Part shown: positions 24,117-32,409 of the stretch, in pieces
How positions within the stretch are numbered: the stretch's first letter is position 1
Layout of the letters: every line of letters starts with the position of its first letter
Assembly: GCA_017461585.1 (NCBI GenBank)
Contig: JAFTYM010000043.1
Location: 1-58,168, forward strand
Source: Oscillospiraceae bacterium
Lineage (GTDB): Bacteria > Bacillota > Clostridia > Oscillospirales > Oscillospiraceae
DNA: 58,168 nt
Direction: 5' to 3'
Notes under the pieces: generated by a model
Seen by the model: the letters and a program-made list of their open reading frames with translations, nothing else
Databases searched by the model: none
What the model was told of the DNA's origin: nothing
Position numbers and translations under genes: made by a program

Positions 24117-24147
24117 GGGCAGGTTATACCTGCCCTTGTCTTTTTTT
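24115..24147 (+). terminator. terminator of the sigma operon
   Basis: Stem AAGGGCAGG/CCTGCCCTT with a TTATA loop, followed by GTC and T7. Confidence 0.9.
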
Positions 24148-24148
24148 C

Positions 24149-24172
24149 GGGGCGTCGAGGACGTCGCCCCCT
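24149..24172. repeat. short GC-rich interspersed-type hairpin
   Basis: GGGGCG and CGCCCC arms with a small internal hairpin GTCGAGGACG between. It stands out in base composition from its A/T-rich surroundings. Similar units are scattered between genes in related Clostridia from memory; only one copy is seen here. Confidence 0.4.
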
Positions 24173-24210
24173 ACAAATATCATTGTGACACGCAGCAATA
24201 AATTTCCCTC

Positions 24211-24265
24211 TTGACAAAACTGGTCTATAGTTATAGACTACAAACAAGGTCGATAATTATAGACC
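24211..24265 (+). promoter_or_regulatory. blaI-type promoter with two operators
   Basis: TTGACA (24211-24216), 17 nt, TAGACT (24234-24239). Operator 1, GTCTATAGTTATAGAC (24223-24238), is a perfect palindrome that covers the spacer and -10 box. Operator 2, GGTCGATAATTATAGACC (24248-24265), is a near-perfect copy at the transcription start. This is the BlaI/MecI arrangement, so the operon should be repressed by its own first gene. Confidence 0.85.
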
Positions 24266-24283
24266 GAAACAGGAGGTGCAAAA

Positions 24284-24646
24284 ATGGACGAACTGAAACT
24301 GTGTGAAAGCGATTTTCGCTTTATGGATATCGTTTGGGAAAATGAGCCTGTTTCTTCGGGTAAGCTTGTAGAGCTGTGTTTAGATAAGCTTGGCTGGAAA
24401 AAATCCACCACTTATACTGTTCTCAAAAAGCTCTGTGAAAAGGGCTTTGCGAAAAACGAGGGCGCGGTGGTAACGGCTCTTGTGCCGCGCGATAAGGTTG
24501 CAGCTTTTGAAAGTGAGCGCGTGGTAGAGCGTACATTTAACGGCTCTCTGCCGGGGTTTCTTGCTGCGTTTTTAGGCGGCAAGACCATAAGCGAGCAGGA
24601 GGCAGCGGAGCTTAAAAAGCTCATAGACAGCCACAGGGAGGGATAG
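24284..24646 (+). CDS. BlaI/MecI/CopY-family repressor
   Basis: A 120-residue winged-helix repressor: LCESDFRFMDIVWENEPVSS (helices 1-2), KSTTYTVLKKLCEKGF (recognition helix), a short wing, and a C-terminal dimerisation helix region. In the family the repressor is cut by, or at the order of, a membrane metalloprotease encoded next to it, which frees the promoter. That protease gene follows after 3 nt. The two palindromes in the promoter fit this repressor. AGGAGGTG precedes the ATG. Confidence 0.93.
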   Translation: MDELKLCESDFRFMDIVWENEPVSSGKLVELCLDKLGWKKSTTYTVLKKLCEKGFAKNEGAVVTALVPRDKVAAFESERVVERTFNGSLPGFLAAFLGGKTISEQEAAELKKLIDSHREG

Positions 24647-24649
24647 ACC

Positions 24650-27061
24650 ATGACCGATATTTTCTATGACCTTCTGAATATGAGCCTTAAGGCAAGCTAT
24701 GTAATTCTGGCGGTTATCCTCGTGCGTTTTCTTCTGAAAAAAGCGCCGAAAAAGTATTCCTATGCCTTGTGGGCCGCGGCGGCTTTTCGCCTTGTGTGCC
24801 CTGTGAGCTTTAAGTCTGTAATAAGCCTTTTTGCCCTGCAGGCAGCGCGAAACAACACGACTTATGTAGATCTTACACAGGTTGTTTCACCCGCGGTAAA
24901 CACTATACAGCCCCGGGCGAACGTGGGCATACCTGTAGTTGACACAGCCATAAACAACTCGCTGCCCGCGCCAACGCCTCAGTACAGCGCAAACCCTATG
25001 CAGATAATCATGTATATTGCCATGATGGTTTGGCTTGCAGGCATTGCGGTGCTTTTGCTTTACGGCGTTATCAGCTATATAAGGCTTCACAGAAAGCTGC
25101 GATTTGCGGTGAAGTTTGAGGACAATATTTGGCAGTCGGAGGTTGTGTCCTCGCCATTTATCATGGGCTTTGTAAAGCCGAGAATCTATATTCCCTACGG
25201 ACTTGACACGGATAAACTCTCTTATGTCCTCGCCCACGAAAAAGAGCATATCCGCAGACTTGACCACATAATAAAGCCGCTGGCGTTTATTATTCTGACG
25301 GTGCATTGGTTCAATCCCCTGGTGTGGCTCAGCTTTTACCTTATGAGCCGCGACATGGAGATGAGCTGCGATGAAAAAGTGCTGTCTAAAAATGATGTGT
25401 CATCAGCAGATTACAGCACAACTCTTTTGAGTTTGGCTGTGAAAAAGCGCTTTCCGTCTCCGTCACCTCTGGCTTTCGGTGAAAGCGGTGTCAAGGGCAG
25501 AATCAAAAACGCTCTGAAATTCAAAAAGCCTGCTGTGTGGATAACGGTTGTTGCCGTAATTATCTGCATCGCTGTGATTTTTATCTGTGCAGCAGACCCG
25601 AAAGAGAAAGCGGAAGAACGCGATATGTTTGGAACTGTGTACAGCACAAACGGACTTGCGTATGTTGACGGAATGTTTTCCTATGTGCCTGAAGAAAAAA
25701 CTGCAGGTAAATACTATGTGGATGATAATGGCACAATGTATGAACGCGGATGGACAGCTGAAGAAGGCTGGAACGAGATGGGAACATTTGAGAAATTTGG
25801 GCTGACGAAAAGCAATTTCGATGAATTGTTCCGGGGAGTGGAGATGTGGTCGGGCGGCTGTTCTGCAGATAAAATACGCAAGAGTAATGTAAATGCGTGG
25901 GAATTTACAAATGGCGGTAATTTTTACTATCTTTTGGAGCAGGACGATGGAGAAGTATATCTTGCTATCGGTCACAATGATAAGGATTTTGAAGAACCGC
26001 TTATCCGTTGGCTGTTTGTTCTCGAGGCTACGGGTAAAGGAGAGTTTCCGGAATATGCCCTGTCCGGTGACAGCTATGTTTCATATCAATGCCTGTATAT
26101 GACGCCTGTAAGCTCATTTGCCGCTGTGGGCGGAGACTCAGGTTATCGGTACTTGTTTGTAATGGACGAAGAACTGGCATATTGCAAAAGCTTTGTCCGC
26201 ATAGACAGAAGTACAGGCAATATGATGTCGTTTGATTACAGCGATTGGGGCGTATTTCCTTATACCGAGGAAGAGTGGAATGATATGTTTACACTTTATC
26301 CTGTGGACATCTCGGGATACACAGCAAGAGAGTGGATGCAGCTTAACGGCAGCTGCGCCCTTGCAATGATGGACAGCAGCGAGCTTTGGTTTATACAGCT
26401 CGGAAAGCACCCTGACGGTGAGGAGTATATATGGAGCATCTATTCTCTGGTTCCCGAAGAGTATATGGGTAAAGCCGAGTGGGATTATTCCGAGGGTGAA
26501 ACCCTGAAAATTGACTTCGACATTCCCGGAAACATGACTGCAGTTTGCACACAGAGTGATATTTCAGCCGACGGAGTAAACTTTGACGTCGGTGCAGAGT
26601 GGTCAAACGGCGGTATTCGCTGGACACCTGTTAACGAAAGCGGAGAACCTGTCTACAACGCGCAGATACATTATTCGTCCGACACAGGATATGCAGGCAC
26701 CATCTATATAGTCGGAAGCTTTTCCGGTGACGGCATGCACTACAGCGTGGAAACATCAGGTACGGGCCTGTATATTGAAAATGTTGATGAAGGTGTGCGT
26801 ATCAGCGTAAAAGATGAGATTCTTGCTTTTGAGGAAGATATTGTTACAGTACCCGATATGTTGGGATATTCTATAAAAGATGCGGCGTATGAATTGCAGA
26901 GCAGAAACTTGAAATATGAATTTGAGTACGTAGATAGTGAAATGCCTTTGGATTGGGTAGTGTCACAAAGCCATGAAGAAGGTACGAAAGTTCCCGAAAG
27001 AACTGTTGTTGTACTTGAAGTGTCAAACGGAGAATTGATGCCTGACAACGTAAAATATTAG
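24650..27061 (+). CDS. M56-family sensor metalloprotease with C-terminal PASTA domain
   Basis: An 803-residue BlaR1/MecR1-like sensor. The N-terminal 320 residues hold about four transmembrane helices and the zinc protease motif H196-E-K-E-H200, with a downstream DMEMSCDEK providing the third zinc ligand. After the last helix (about 297-315) comes a large outside region (about 320-725) that is not the penicillin-binding domain of BlaR1: no SxxK/KTG set is visible. The last 65 residues (about 733-797, VPDMLGYSIKDAAYELQ, VVSQSHEEGTKV) are a PASTA domain, a module known to bind muropeptides or beta-lactams in Ser/Thr kinases and PBP2x. Start ATG 3 nt after blaI. It should sense a cell-wall signal and trigger inactivation of the BlaI repressor. 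Confidence 0.85.
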   Translation: MTDIFYDLLNMSLKASYVILAVILVRFLLKKAPKKYSYALWAAAAFRLVCPVSFKSVISLFALQAARNNTTYVDLTQVVSPAVNTIQPRANVGIPVVDTAINNSLPAPTPQYSANPMQIIMYIAMMVWLAGIAVLLLYGVISYIRLHRKLRFAVKFEDNIWQSEVVSSPFIMGFVKPRIYIPYGLDTDKLSYVLAHEKEHIRRLDHIIKPLAFIILTVHWFNPLVWLSFYLMSRDMEMSCDEKVLSKNDVSSADYSTTLLSLAVKKRFPSPSPLAFGESGVKGRIKNALKFKKPAVWITVVAVIICIAVIFICAADPKEKAEERDMFGTVYSTNGLAYVDGMFSYVPEEKTAGKYYVDDNGTMYERGWTAEEGWNEMGTFEKFGLTKSNFDELFRGVEMWSGGCSADKIRKSNVNAWEFTNGGNFYYLLEQDDGEVYLAIGHNDKDFEEPLIRWLFVLEATGKGEFPEYALSGDSYVSYQCLYMTPVSSFAAVGGDSGYRYLFVMDEELAYCKSFVRIDRSTGNMMSFDYSDWGVFPYTEEEWNDMFTLYPVDISGYTAREWMQLNGSCALAMMDSSELWFIQLGKHPDGEEYIWSIYSLVPEEYMGKAEWDYSEGETLKIDFDIPGNMTAVCTQSDISADGVNFDVGAEWSNGGIRWTPVNESGEPVYNAQIHYSSDTGYAGTIYIVGSFSGDGMHYSVETSGTGLYIENVDEGVRISVKDEILAFEEDIVTVPDMLGYSIKDAAYELQSRNLKYEFEYVDSEMPLDWVVSQSHEEGTKVPERTVVVLEVSNGELMPDNVKY

Positions 27062-27067
27062 ACAAAA

Positions 27068-27102
27068 AACACCCCTTAAGGTTTTGAACCTTAAGGGGTG
27101 TT
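27068..27102. terminator. bidirectional terminator
   Basis: 16-bp stem AACACCCCTTAAGGTT/AACCTTAAGGGGTGTT with a TTTG loop, between the converging M56 and mgtE genes. Confidence 0.88.
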
Positions 27103-27105
27103 ATC

Positions 27106-28461
27106 TTATATTCCCAAAACAAGCTCTGCGATTTTGCAGTAAATGAAAAGTGACAGGGCGTCAACAATAGTTGTAATAAAGGGGCTTGCCATTACAGCAG
27201 GGTCAAGACCGATGCGCTTGGCTGCTATGGGAAGTGCGCAGCCCACAAGCTTTGCAACGAAAACGGTTACGATAAGGGTAAGGCAGATGATAGATGCAAC
27301 GCCGATTGCAACGTGGTCAATAAGCATGAGCTTTCCGAAGTTTACGATTGCAAGGGAGACACCACACATTACGGAAACGCGGATCTCTTTCCAGATAACG
27401 CGTAAGGTATCGGAAAATTCGATCTCCTGCAGAGAAAGTCCGCGGATAACGGTAACGGATGACTGGCTGCCGCAGTTACCGCCTGTACCTGTAATCATGG
27501 GGATAGACGCAACGAGAATTGTGTATGCGGAAAGTGCGCCTTCAAAGTGGCTGATTATCATGCCCGTAAATGCTGCAGAAAGCATGAGGAAAAGCAGCCA
27601 GGGAATACGGCTCTTGTAGATGTCAAAAACGGACTGGCGAAGATAGGGCTTGTCTGAAGGGGTGATAGCACCCATCTTCTCCATATCTTCAGTAGCCTCT
27701 TCCTGAATAACGTCGATAGCGTCGTCGATTGTTACAATACCGACGAGACGTGTCTCTTTGTCGACAACGGGAAGGGCGGTGAAGTCGTATTTTGCGAACA
27801 TATCCGCAACAGTTTCCTGATCCTCCGTTGTGTAGACGAAGATGACGTTAGGCTCCATAATGGTTTCAATAACGTCGTCTTCTTCGGAGAGGATAAGGTC
27901 ACGGATTGAAATAGCACCGATAAGACGGCGTGATTTATCTGTTACGTAACAGACGTTGATGGTCTCTTTGTCGATACCTGTCCTGCGGATGCTCTTGATA
28001 GATTCTGCAACGGTGAGGTCAGGGCGAAGCTCCACAAACTCTGTGGTCATGATGCTTCCGGCTGAATCCTCGGGGTATTTCAGCATCTCGTTGATAAGAC
28101 GACGTGTCTCGGGGTCAGACTGCTTTAAAATACGTTTTACAACGTTTGCAGGCATCTCCTCAACAAGGTCAACAGTATCGTCCATGTACAGCTCGTCCAG
28201 AATTTCTTTCAGCTCGTTATCGGAAAAGCTGCTTATAAGCTGTTCCTGAAAATCTCCGTTCATTTCGACAAATGATTCTGCAGCCAGCTCTTTAGGGAGC
28301 AGGCGGAACAGCAGGGGAATTTTGTTACGGGGCATCTCCTCAAAAACATAAGCGATGTCGGCAGGGTTCATAGTTGTGAGGATGTCACGCAGGGAGTTAT
28401 ATTTTTTGTTCTCGAGCAAAGCCTCGATGGTAGATTCCATGGTGGAAGTAAGTTCTGCCAT
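27106..28461 (-). CDS. mgtE: MgtE-family magnesium transporter
   Basis: A 451-residue Mg2+ channel/transporter. An N-terminal superhelical domain (about 1-130, DILTTMNPADIAYVFEEMP), a pair of CBS domains (about 135-255, SIMTTEFVELRPDLTVAESI and MEPNVIFVYTTEDQETVADMFA read in parts) that bind Mg2+ and gate the pore, and five transmembrane helices (about 285-448) with the pore motif GTGGNCGSQ. GGAGG precedes the ATG at 28461; longer starts lie in the leader. An M-box riboswitch and a small ORF precede it, so expression rises when Mg2+ is low. Confidence 0.95.
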   Translation of the reverse strand: MAELTSTMESTIEALLENKKYNSLRDILTTMNPADIAYVFEEMPRNKIPLLFRLLPKELAAESFVEMNGDFQEQLISSFSDNELKEILDELYMDDTVDLVEEMPANVVKRILKQSDPETRRLINEMLKYPEDSAGSIMTTEFVELRPDLTVAESIKSIRRTGIDKETINVCYVTDKSRRLIGAISIRDLILSEEDDVIETIMEPNVIFVYTTEDQETVADMFAKYDFTALPVVDKETRLVGIVTIDDAIDVIQEEATEDMEKMGAITPSDKPYLRQSVFDIYKSRIPWLLFLMLSAAFTGMIISHFEGALSAYTILVASIPMITGTGGNCGSQSSVTVIRGLSLQEIEFSDTLRVIWKEIRVSVMCGVSLAIVNFGKLMLIDHVAIGVASIICLTLIVTVFVAKLVGCALPIAAKRIGLDPAVMASPFITTIVDALSLFIYCKIAELVLGI

Positions 28462-28549
28462 TTTTGATGTCCTCCGTTCTGATTGAATTTGCATTTCGCA
28501 CTTGCGAAAGGATCAGACAGGAGCAGGACGCGTATCTTCAAGCGAAGTC

Positions 28550-28636
28550 TCAGGCAGCCGTAAATGACACCTGAGCAGTATTTAATTTACAGTTACTTCG
28601 CCCCGGAACCGTGCCGCCCAAACTGTCAGCTGTCAT
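28550..28636 (-). CDS. 28-codon small ORF in the mgtE leader
   Basis: An open frame of 28 codons that starts MTADSLGGTVPGRSN and ends AQVSFTAA. GAGGTG stands 7-8 nt before the ATG, as good as any ribosome site in the window. It lies after the M-box terminator and 88 nt before mgtE, so it is made only when the riboswitch allows read-through. A hairpin TTTCGCA/TGCGAAA follows it (28496-28511). It could be a translated leader that tunes mgtE, as mgtL does in Salmonella, or a small membrane-independent protein. It is not proline- or acid-rich like mgtL. No homologue is known to me. Confidence 0.55.
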   Translation of the reverse strand: MTADSLGGTVPGRSNCKLNTAQVSFTAA

Positions 28637-28657
28637 TATTGTTCACCTCTCAAAAAT

Positions 28658-28872
28658 GAAATAAAAATAACCCATACGCGGCAGGCGTTACGGGCTTTTA
28701 TCACGTCAATATGGCGCACCGTAACGAGCTTCAGCATCGCGGGGCGGTGTAACTGCGTTAAATCATGCCTTGTGCTTCGACATGACCTGTTCAAACCAAC
28801 GGATAGTGTCTCCACTATTTTGCGGCAGCAGCCCATATCCCCACGGTAGCCTTACCTACCGGAAGTTTCTTC
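28658..28872 (-). ncRNA. M-box (ykoK) magnesium riboswitch
   Basis: The minus strand 28872-28745 reads like the M-box aptamer: GGTAGGTAAGGCTACC (compare GTTAGGTGAGGCTCC), then GGGGATATGGGCTGCTGCC, a small hairpin with GTGGAGACAC, CCGTTGGT and an A/G-rich GAACAGG with AAGGC and TTTAACG later. The expression platform ends in a bulged stem CCCGTAACGC/GCGTATGGG (about 28665-28690) followed by TTATTTTTATTTC, a Mg2+-dependent terminator. It stands directly upstream of mgtE, the usual target of this class. Family known; boundaries approximate. Confidence 0.85.
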
Positions 28873-28883
28873 TTAGCATATTT

Positions 28884-28912
28884 ATATTATGCCGATTTTT
28901 TTACTGTGTCAA
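28884..28912 (-). promoter_or_regulatory. promoter of the M-box/mgtE transcript
   Basis: On the minus strand TTGACA (28907-28912), 17 nt, TAATAT (28884-28889), directly before the aptamer. Confidence 0.7.
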
Positions 28913-28943
28913 TGCATTTATTATGTAAAATAAAACTTTTTTT

Positions 28944-28979
28944 AAAGCACGCAGGGAGCGTATTTCCTCTGCGTGCTTT
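28944..28979 (-). terminator. hairpin after the 4Fe-4S protein gene
   Basis: 11-bp stem AAAGCACGCAG/CTGCGTGCTTT, with A/T-rich flanks but no clean U-tract directly after the stem. Probably the terminator. Confidence 0.6.
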
Positions 28980-28984
28980 TAATG

Positions 28985-29794
28985 CTATTTTTTGGGGATT
29001 CTGCTCTCACAGGGAACGCCGACCTGACATTTTCCGCAGCCGTATCTGACGCGGTTGTTTATGCCATGGGGCGGCAGCTTTGTGCTGTTTACGAAGGGAG
29101 CGCAAATGCTGTGATCCTTGCCGTCGGCAACGCCCTTTGAGGCGTCAATTGCCTGTGGAGGACATTTTCTCTGACATGCTTTGCACATAGTGCAGTATTC
29201 AAAGGGGCTGCTGTAGGGACGGGGCGTCACAGGAAGCTCTGCTGTTGTGACTACGCTTCCGAATCTGCCTGCCATGCCTTTTTCGGTGATAAGTCCTTTG
29301 GAAAGACCGAATGTGCCCAAGCCGCAGATGTAGGCAATATGACGCTCTGACCAGTTGGAGGTTAAGGGGGCGATCGTGGTAAATCGTGGATCTCTTGAAG
29401 GATAGACAGCGTCAAAGCCTTCGCTTTTTAAAAGGCTGCAAATATGTGCGCCCAAGGTGTCAACCGCTGTCTGCCCCTCTATTCTTGCGTGAAGCCACTC
29501 ATCTGAGGCTTTGACGGGATCAATGCGGTTTGATTTTTTGACTGCATCGGTAAAGGGCAGAAAGAATGAAATGACACTTTTTGCACCGTCAAGCCAATCG
29601 GAGGGGAGAAATGCCCCTGCTCCAACTACTTTCGGCTCACGAAGCTGCAGAAACAGCGGGTCATCAGCTGAAGCGACGGCGAAGATAGGCTCGTCGTATA
29701 TCTGCATGCCCGCAAGCTCGGGACGCAGAGCATCCTCTGCCGATACAAAGTTTTCTTTTGAATTCAGTATATATTTTGCTGCTGAAGATAACAT
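28985..29794 (-). CDS. 4Fe-4S protein related to epoxyqueuosine reductase
   Basis: A 269-residue cytoplasmic protein. The C terminus has a ferredoxin-like cluster motif CTMCKACQRKCPPQAID (about 202-218) and further Cys residues in YGCGKCQVGVPCES, enough for two 4Fe-4S clusters. The middle (SNWSERHIAYICGLGTFGLSKGLIT, read in parts) matches the QueG-like region. It is much shorter than QueG, lacks the C-terminal HEAT part and any obvious cobalamin motif, so tRNA queuosine synthesis should not be assumed. AGGTGA precedes the ATG. Single gene with its own promoter. Confidence 0.78.
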   Translation of the reverse strand: MLSSAAKYILNSKENFVSAEDALRPELAGMQIYDEPIFAVASADDPLFLQLREPKVVGAGAFLPSDWLDGAKSVISFFLPFTDAVKKSNRIDPVKASDEWLHARIEGQTAVDTLGAHICSLLKSEGFDAVYPSRDPRFTTIAPLTSNWSERHIAYICGLGTFGLSKGLITEKGMAGRFGSVVTTAELPVTPRPYSSPFEYCTMCKACQRKCPPQAIDASKGVADGKDHSICAPFVNSTKLPPHGINNRVRYGCGKCQVGVPCESRIPKK

Positions 29795-29815
29795 AAAATC
29801 ACCTGCTTTGATTTA

Positions 29816-29844
29816 ATTATACACTATATGTGCTGTGAATGCAA
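29816..29844 (-). promoter_or_regulatory. promoter of the 4Fe-4S protein gene
   Basis: On the minus strand TTGCAT (29839-29844), 17 nt, TATAAT (29816-29821). Confidence 0.68.
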
Positions 29845-29847
29845 AAA

Positions 29848-29877
29848 AACACCGCCCGTTTTTAAACGGACGGTGTT
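29848..29877 (-). terminator. terminator of ackA
   Basis: 14-bp stem with one mismatch (AACACCG-CCGTTT with AAACGG-CGGTGTT) followed on the minus strand by T7. It overlaps the -35 region of the next leftward gene. Confidence 0.88.
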
Positions 29878-29892
29878 AAAATTTTCGGAAAT

Positions 29893-31092
29893 TTAAGCCT
29901 CGACGATTTCCTTTGCATCGCGAGCGATAACAAGCTCTTCGTTTGTGGGGATAACGTAAACCTGAACCTTGGAATCCTCAGCAGAGATCTTCTGGAGCTT
30001 GCCGCGGCAGTTGTTAGCTTCCTTGTCAAGCTTAACGCCCATGTACTCAAGACCTTCAAGGCAAGCTTCACGAACAGAAGCGGAGTTCTCACCAACACCT
30101 GCTGTGAATACGATTCCGTCTACGCCGCCCATAGCAGCTGCATAGGAACCGATGTACTTCTTAACATTGTAGTTGAACATGTCAAGAGCAAGCTTTGCAC
30201 GTTCGTTGCCTTCTGCAACAGCGTTGTCAAGATCACGGAAGTCGGAGGAAACGCCGGAAACAGCGAGAACGCCGGACTTCTTGTTGAGCATTGTAAGAGT
30301 CTCGGAAACTGTGCAGCCTTCGAGGTTTGTGATGAACTCAACAACAGCAGGGTCGAGGTCGCCGCTGCGTGTGCCCATGGGAACGCCTTCCAGAGGAGTA
30401 AGACCCATGGATGTATCGAAGCACTTACCGTCCTTAACAGCAGCAAGGGAAGAACCGTTGCCCAGGTGGCATGTGATGATCTTGGAGCCTTCTGCCTCAA
30501 GACCCATTACGCGGATAGCTTCAGCGGAAACATAACGGTGGGATGTGCCGTGGAAGCCGTAACGGCGAACCTGGTTCTCTTCATAGTACTTGTAGGGAAT
30601 TGCATACATGTAGGAGCTTGCGGGCATTGTCTGATGGAAAGCTGTGTCGAAAACAGCGATCTGGGGAACGCCGGGCATAGCCTTTTCACAAGCCTCGATA
30701 CCCATAAGGTTTGCGGGGTTGTGGAGAGGACCAAGGGGGAAGCATGCACGGATAGCTTCCTTAACTTCCTCAGTTACGAGCTGGCTTGCTGTGAACTTCA
30801 TGCCGCCGTGGAGGACACGGTGACCAACAGCGCCGATTTCTTCCATGCTGGAAACTACGCCGTACTCTGCGCTTACGAGCTTGTCAAGAACAGCTGCGAT
30901 AGCTTCAGAGTGTGTGGGGAAGCTCATGTCTTCGTCGAATACGGGCTTGCCGTCTACCATGGGAGTGTGCTTTAAGTGACCGTCGATACCGATACGCTCG
31001 CACAGACCCTTTGCGATGATGGACTCATTGTCCATATCGAAGAGCTGGTACTTCAGGGAGGAGCTGCCTGCGTTGATAACAAGAATTTTCAT
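29893..31092 (-). CDS. ackA: acetate kinase
   Basis: Acetyl phosphate + ADP to acetate + ATP, the final energy step of acetogenic fermentation. A 399-residue ASKHA-fold kinase: VINAGSSSLKYQLFD (phosphate loop), HRVLHGG, FDTAFHQTMP, YGFHGTSHRYV, CHLGNGSSLAAVKDG, MGLTPLEGVPMGTRSGDLDP read in parts, and FTAGVGENS. AGAGG precedes the ATG. No phosphotransacetylase gene is adjacent, which is unusual but not rare. It diverges from tmcAL. Codon use is strongly biased, consistent with high expression. Confidence 0.97.
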   Translation of the reverse strand: MKILVINAGSSSLKYQLFDMDNESIIAKGLCERIGIDGHLKHTPMVDGKPVFDEDMSFPTHSEAIAAVLDKLVSAEYGVVSSMEEIGAVGHRVLHGGMKFTASQLVTEEVKEAIRACFPLGPLHNPANLMGIEACEKAMPGVPQIAVFDTAFHQTMPASSYMYAIPYKYYEENQVRRYGFHGTSHRYVSAEAIRVMGLEAEGSKIITCHLGNGSSLAAVKDGKCFDTSMGLTPLEGVPMGTRSGDLDPAVVEFITNLEGCTVSETLTMLNKKSGVLAVSGVSSDFRDLDNAVAEGNERAKLALDMFNYNVKKYIGSYAAAMGGVDGIVFTAGVGENSASVREACLEGLEYMGVKLDKEANNCRGKLQKISAEDSKVQVYVIPTNEELVIARDAKEIVEA

Positions 31093-31217
31093 TTTTCATA
31101 CCTCTTGATATAATAATTTTTATGCTATACAATGTTAATAAACGTAGTAAACGCAACAAATATTTTAATACTTATGGCGAAATATTACAATACCTTTTTC
31201 GCATTGGAGGAAAAATT

Positions 31218-32381
31218 TTGAAGGTTGTTGGCATAATTTGTGAATATAACCCCCTTCATAACGGTCATATTTACCATATAAATGAGACAAAACGTCTGAT
31301 CGGTGAAGATACAGCCGTGGTCTGCGCCATGAGCGGAAATTTTGTCCAACGCGGTGAAACGGCGGTTTTTTCAAAATTTGCAAGGGCGAAGGCTGCGGTA
31401 AAGTGCGGCGCCGACCTCGTTATAGAGCTGCCTTTGGAAACTTCTCTCTCCTCTGCGGAAGGTTTTGCCCGCGGCGGAGTGAAGCTGCTGGACGCCCTCG
31501 GTGTGTGTACACATCTTTCCTTCGGAAGTGAAGAGGGAGATGCCGGGAAGCTTGAAAAAATTGCGAAGGCGCTCCTTGTGCCCGAAATGGACGAGCTTAT
31601 AAAAAAAGAACTGGAAAGCGGCGTATCTTATGCCGCGGCACGGCAGAAGGCTCTTCGCAGAGTTTTGGGAGAGACCGCGGATATTATAGAAAAACCCAAT
31701 AATATCCTTGGAATAGAATACCTTAAAGCCCTTGAAATTATACATTCGGACATGCAGCCTGTTACGGTTTCGCGCTTCGGCGGAGATCATGACGGGGAGA
31801 CTGGCTACTCAGCCTCCGCTGTCCGTGCCGGTCTTTTGGAGGGGTGTGCCGATTGGAGCACAGTTCCCGAAAAAGCGGCGGAAGTTTTTAAGAAAGAAAT
31901 TGAAGAGGGCAGAGGCCCTGCGTTTACAAAAAATATCGAAACGGCAATGCTTTACCGCCTGAGGACCATGACGGAAGACGAATACGATACTCTGCCGTTT
32001 GCTTCCGAAGGGCTGGGACAGCGCCTTAAAAAGAGCGTTATAAGCAGCGCGACTTTGGACGAAATACTTGAAAAAACCAAGACAAAGCGGTATGCTATGT
32101 CAAGAATAAGACGCATGATAATGTGCGCTTATCTCGGTGTTACGGCTGAGGATATGAACACATCTCCGGCGTATATAAGGGTATTGGCTGCGACGGAAAA
32201 GGGCAGAGAGCTTCTTAAAAAGATGCGAAAAACGGCAAAGCTCCCTGTTATCACAAAGCCTGCGGCAGCAAAAGACCATTTAAACGGTAAAGACTCTGAC
32301 CTGTATACTCTGGCATATCCAAACAGTACACAGAGACTTTGCGGAACTGATTTTACTACAAGTCCCTATATGGAAAAATAA
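31218..32381 (+). CDS. tmcAL: tRNA(Met) cytidine acetate ligase
   Basis: A 387-residue nucleotidyltransferase-like protein of the YlbM/TmcAL family, which uses acetate and ATP to make N4-acetylcytidine at the wobble base of elongator tRNA-Met. GIICEYNPLHNGHIYHI carries the HxGH nucleotide motif, followed by MSGNFVQRGE, FGSEEGD and the C-terminal RIRRMIMCAYLG helical region. TTGGAGG stands 7 nt before a TTG at 31218, where homology begins; the in-frame ATG at 31122 is inside the promoter region and has no ribosome site. It diverges from acetate kinase, and its substrate acetate links the two. murI follows after 28 nt. Confidence 0.9.
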   Translation: MKVVGIICEYNPLHNGHIYHINETKRLIGEDTAVVCAMSGNFVQRGETAVFSKFARAKAAVKCGADLVIELPLETSLSSAEGFARGGVKLLDALGVCTHLSFGSEEGDAGKLEKIAKALLVPEMDELIKKELESGVSYAAARQKALRRVLGETADIIEKPNNILGIEYLKALEIIHSDMQPVTVSRFGGDHDGETGYSASAVRAGLLEGCADWSTVPEKAAEVFKKEIEEGRGPAFTKNIETAMLYRLRTMTEDEYDTLPFASEGLGQRLKKSVISSATLDEILEKTKTKRYAMSRIRRMIMCAYLGVTAEDMNTSPAYIRVLAATEKGRELLKKMRKTAKLPVITKPAAAKDHLNGKDSDLYTLAYPNSTQRLCGTDFTTSPYMEK

Positions 32382-32409
32382 AGGGCAGAAGCGAGGTGAC
32401 ACTGCGGTC

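Noticed and set aside
28636-28836. 66-codon minus-strand frame in the mgtE leader
   Set aside because: It runs through the M-box aptamer and terminator with no ribosome site; the RNA structure explains the sequence. The smaller frame at 28550-28636 is kept because it has a strong ribosome site.
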